The translations under genes and the position numbers were made by a program. A stretch of DNA of 10,756 nt from Lachnospiraceae bacterium (lineage in GTDB: Bacteria > Bacillota_A > Clostridia > Lachnospirales > Lachnospiraceae), in contig JAFOYH010000084.1 of assembly GCA_017391465.1 (NCBI GenBank), positions 1 through 10,756 of the forward strand. The letters are read 5' to 3'. The notes beneath the pieces are model-generated. The model did not search any database. It was not told the DNA's origin and saw only the letters and a list, made by a program, of their open reading frames with translations. Of the stretch, positions 8,036 to 10,756 are shown piece after piece. Numbering within the stretch: the first letter of the stretch is position 1; every line of letters starts with the position of its first letter.

Positions 8036-8761
8036 TCACGGGTGTTTTTCTGATCGCAACCATATTTTTACATCCTCTAAAAAAGTATCCCATGCTTCTT
8101 CATGTTCAACATAGTATTTAGGACAAATTTTACCTGTCACATCATAATGACGTATAACGCCTCTGTAAGAAATATCTAAATATGTACATAACCATCCTGT
8201 CAAATGAACAAGTGAAGCATACGTTTTTTCGTTGAATTTTCCATCTTCTGTTTCGTGACAAACTTCTATGGAGACCGTGTCTATATTGCGTGAATTTGAA
8301 CAATAAGCAATTTCATTTGTCGGAACACACTGGATGATTTCTCCGTCAAGCCCCACCACAAAATGGCTGCTGGCATAAGTTTCATGCGAATCCTTTAATC
8401 CATCAAAATAATCACGATTCCCTTGAGCCGTACTTCCCGGATTTCCCACATAGTGAATAACAATCCCTTTAATCTTCTCCGTCGAAATACCTGGTCTGGA
8501 ATATTCGTTTGGAGTTAAAAGCTGTACATCAATGCAGGGACGTCCATCCGTATATTGGGGATCCGGCTGATAATATGGCGTTTCTTTACGAAATACATTG
8601 AAAAATTTCAAGACAGCTCCGAAAATGCTTAATCCCAAAATGATGCAGCAGCCAATCATCCAAATTTGATGAATACGTTTTGATCTTTTATGATTATAAA
8701 CTTTTTTATAGCGACTTCGTTTTCTTATATTTCTATTTTCCTGATTCGACTGTTTTGGCAT
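8036..8761 (-). CDS. Membrane-anchored N-acetylmuramoyl-L-alanine amidase (Amidase_2/PGRP type)
   Basis: It probably cleaves the bond between N-acetylmuramic acid and L-alanine in peptidoglycan on the outer face of the membrane. The 241-residue protein starts with a very basic cytoplasmic tail (residues 1-32, rich in Lys and Arg), then one hydrophobic segment (about 33-54) without a clear cleavage site, so it is an N-terminally anchored protein. The catalytic domain fills about 75-235. Zinc ligands are likely His103 in VIHYVG, His205 in RHYDVTG and Cys213 in KICPKY; SSHFVVGLDG (131-140) and SIEVCHE (164-170) are also typical of the family. No cell-wall binding or SH3 domain is present. The start has AAGGTGG about four bases upstream. 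It is expressed from its own extended -10 promoter and followed after 70 bases by the peptidase gene. The physiological role (growth, recycling or sporulation) cannot be told from the sequence. Confidence 0.92.
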   Translation of the reverse strand: MPKQSNQENRNIRKRSRYKKVYNHKRSKRIHQIWMIGCCIILGLSIFGAVLKFFNVFRKETPYYQPDPQYTDGRPCIDVQLLTPNEYSRPGISTEKIKGIVIHYVGNPGSTAQGNRDYFDGLKDSHETYASSHFVVGLDGEIIQCVPTNEIAYCSNSRNIDTVSIEVCHETEDGKFNEKTYASLVHLTGWLCTYLDISYRGVIRHYDVTGKICPKYYVEHEEAWDTFLEDVKIWLRSEKHP

Positions 8762-8785
8762 AAAACCACCTTCTTTCTGCTTTCC

Positions 8786-8794
8786 ATCATAGCA
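8786..8794 (-). promoter_or_regulatory. Extended -10 promoter of the amidase gene
   Basis: On the minus strand TGCTATGAT combines the TGn extension with a -10 hexamer one base from TATAAT. No good -35 lies 17 bases upstream, as is common for extended -10 promoters. The start would be near 8779, giving a short leader of about 18 bases. It lies downstream of the guaB terminator, so this would be the head of the amidase-peptidase-era-recO unit. Confidence 0.55.
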
Positions 8795-8842
8795 TATTTA
8801 AAAGTAAAACTTTGTTATTTAAGAAAAGTTTAAATGAATCCT

Positions 8843-8881
8843 AATAAATATTTAAGGGTGTTGCAAAAACAACACCCTTAA
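8843..8881 (-). terminator. Intrinsic terminator of guaB
   Basis: Arms 8852-8863 and 8870-8881 pair perfectly over 12 bp (core AAGGGTGTTG / CAACACCCTT) around a six-base loop. On the minus strand the stem is followed by a moderately U-rich AATATTTATT tail. The tail is imperfect, so termination may be partial. It lies 57 bases past the guaB stop; on the plus strand there is no U tract. Confidence 0.8.
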
Positions 8882-8937
8882 CATATATCTCATTCAATTT
8901 TATGCCGGAAAATCCATCAGGCTACAACATTTTAAAA

Positions 8938-10453
<1,516 letters not shown>

Positions 10454-10507
10454 TCCAAAATTCGAAGTTAAATTATTAAATTCAGCTCTCTCTTAGGGAT
10501 TTTTAAA

Positions 10508-10536
10508 AGTATAACAACTCCCCAGTCAAAAGTCAA
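10508..10536 (-). promoter_or_regulatory. guaB promoter P1
   Basis: On the minus strand TTGACT (10531-10536) and TATACT (10508-10513) are spaced by 17 bases. Each hexamer has one mismatch to consensus, making this the best promoter upstream of guaB. It gives a leader of about 111 bases. A second TTGACT at 10524-10529 is a 7-bp tandem copy at the wrong distance from the -10. Confidence 0.7.
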
Positions 10537-10545
10537 CCTAAGGAT

Positions 10546-10574
10546 ATCATAATAATTGCTTATTCCTTTGTTAA
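10546..10574 (-). promoter_or_regulatory. Possible distal guaB promoter P3
   Basis: TTAACA (10569-10574) and TATGAT (10546-10551) on the minus strand, spaced by 17 bases, each one mismatch from consensus. Its start near 10539 would fall right next to the -35 of P1, so the two would interfere. In DNA this AT-rich such matches also arise by chance. Confidence 0.35.
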
Positions 10575-10610
10575 GTATCACTAATATAAAACTCTATATT
10601 TATATTAAAT

Positions 10611-10657
10611 AATAATAAAAAAAGAAGGCTCATAGTGTGTTCACTACAAACCTTCTT
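10611..10657 (-). terminator. Intrinsic terminator of groEL
   Basis: The outer arms AAGAAGG/CCTTCTT (10622-10628 and 10651-10657) and an inner TAGTG/CACTA stem form one long hairpin. On the minus strand it is followed by a run of T, then TTATTATTATTT. It begins 13 bases after the groEL stop codon. This is the strongest terminator in the window and isolates guaB from the chaperonin operon. Confidence 0.9.
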
Positions 10658-10670
10658 ATTAATCAGCGCT

Positions 10671-10756
10671 TTACATCATTCCCATGCCGCCCTGTGGCAT
10701 GCCCATTGGAGGCATATCTGATTTGATTTCTGCAACAACAGATTCTGTTGTAAGAA
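10671..10756 (-). CDS. groL: Chaperonin GroEL, last 27 residues (5' part outside window)
   Basis: Only the C-terminal end is present. It reads LTTESVVAEIKSD followed by the Met/Gly-rich tail ending in GGMGMM and TAA. The final apical-equatorial helix start (LTTE.VV.E) and the GGM-type tail are hallmarks of the 60-kDa chaperonin, which folds proteins in a double ring with GroES. groES is expected upstream on the same strand, beyond the window. Two bases at the window edge belong to an incomplete codon. Confidence 0.95.
   Translation of the reverse strand, partial: LTTESVVAEIKSDMPPMGMPQGGMGMM

Noticed and set aside
8801..8831. Small inverted repeat AAACTTT/AAAGTTT between guaB terminator and amidase
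   Set aside because: Only seven AT-rich pairs with an 11-base loop, expected by chance in this composition.

Overview
This AT-rich window (about 40% G+C by eye) looks like the chromosome of a low-GC Clostridia, most like Lachnospiraceae. The evidence is pyruvate,phosphate dikinase instead of a PEP synthase, a single-chain dimer-type glycyl-tRNA synthetase, a PreP-like M16C peptidase next to era and recO, strong purine-rich ribosome binding sites and TTGACA/TATAAT-type promoters. Family or genus is inferred from gene content and style, not from a database match.

Every gene I can support is on the minus strand, so transcription runs from high to low coordinates. In that order: the 3' end of groEL (10671-10756) with a strong terminator; an AT-rich leader of about 280 bp with two or three stacked promoters; guaB (8938-10389) with its own terminator; a membrane-anchored amidase (8036-8761) from a separate extended -10 promoter; an M16C metallopeptidase (4999-7965); era (4072-4980); recO (3304-4062); glyS (1812-3200) from its own promoter; and the first 551 codons of ppdK (1-1654), again from its own promoter. 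Both window ends fall inside a gene.

The amidase, peptidase, era and recO are spaced 70, 18 and 9 bases apart and probably form one transcript, with era and recO translationally close-coupled. glyS and ppdK each have a near-consensus promoter with 17-bp spacing but no clear terminator before them, so read-through is likely. Together the genes are housekeeping: chaperonin, GMP synthesis, cell-wall turnover, peptide degradation, ribosome assembly, recombinational repair, tRNA charging and pyruvate/PEP metabolism.

I do not see a new biological system, mobile element, CRISPR array, tRNA or rRNA. Two things deserve a second look. The ppdK leader holds two copies of a 27-bp repeat, 50 bp apart, each containing a 20-bp dyad, and one abuts a 16-bp perfect palindrome on the promoter. 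The last 250 bases of the visible ppdK (1-250) switch abruptly to much higher G+C and a different codon style, which means either a mosaic gene or an assembly join.
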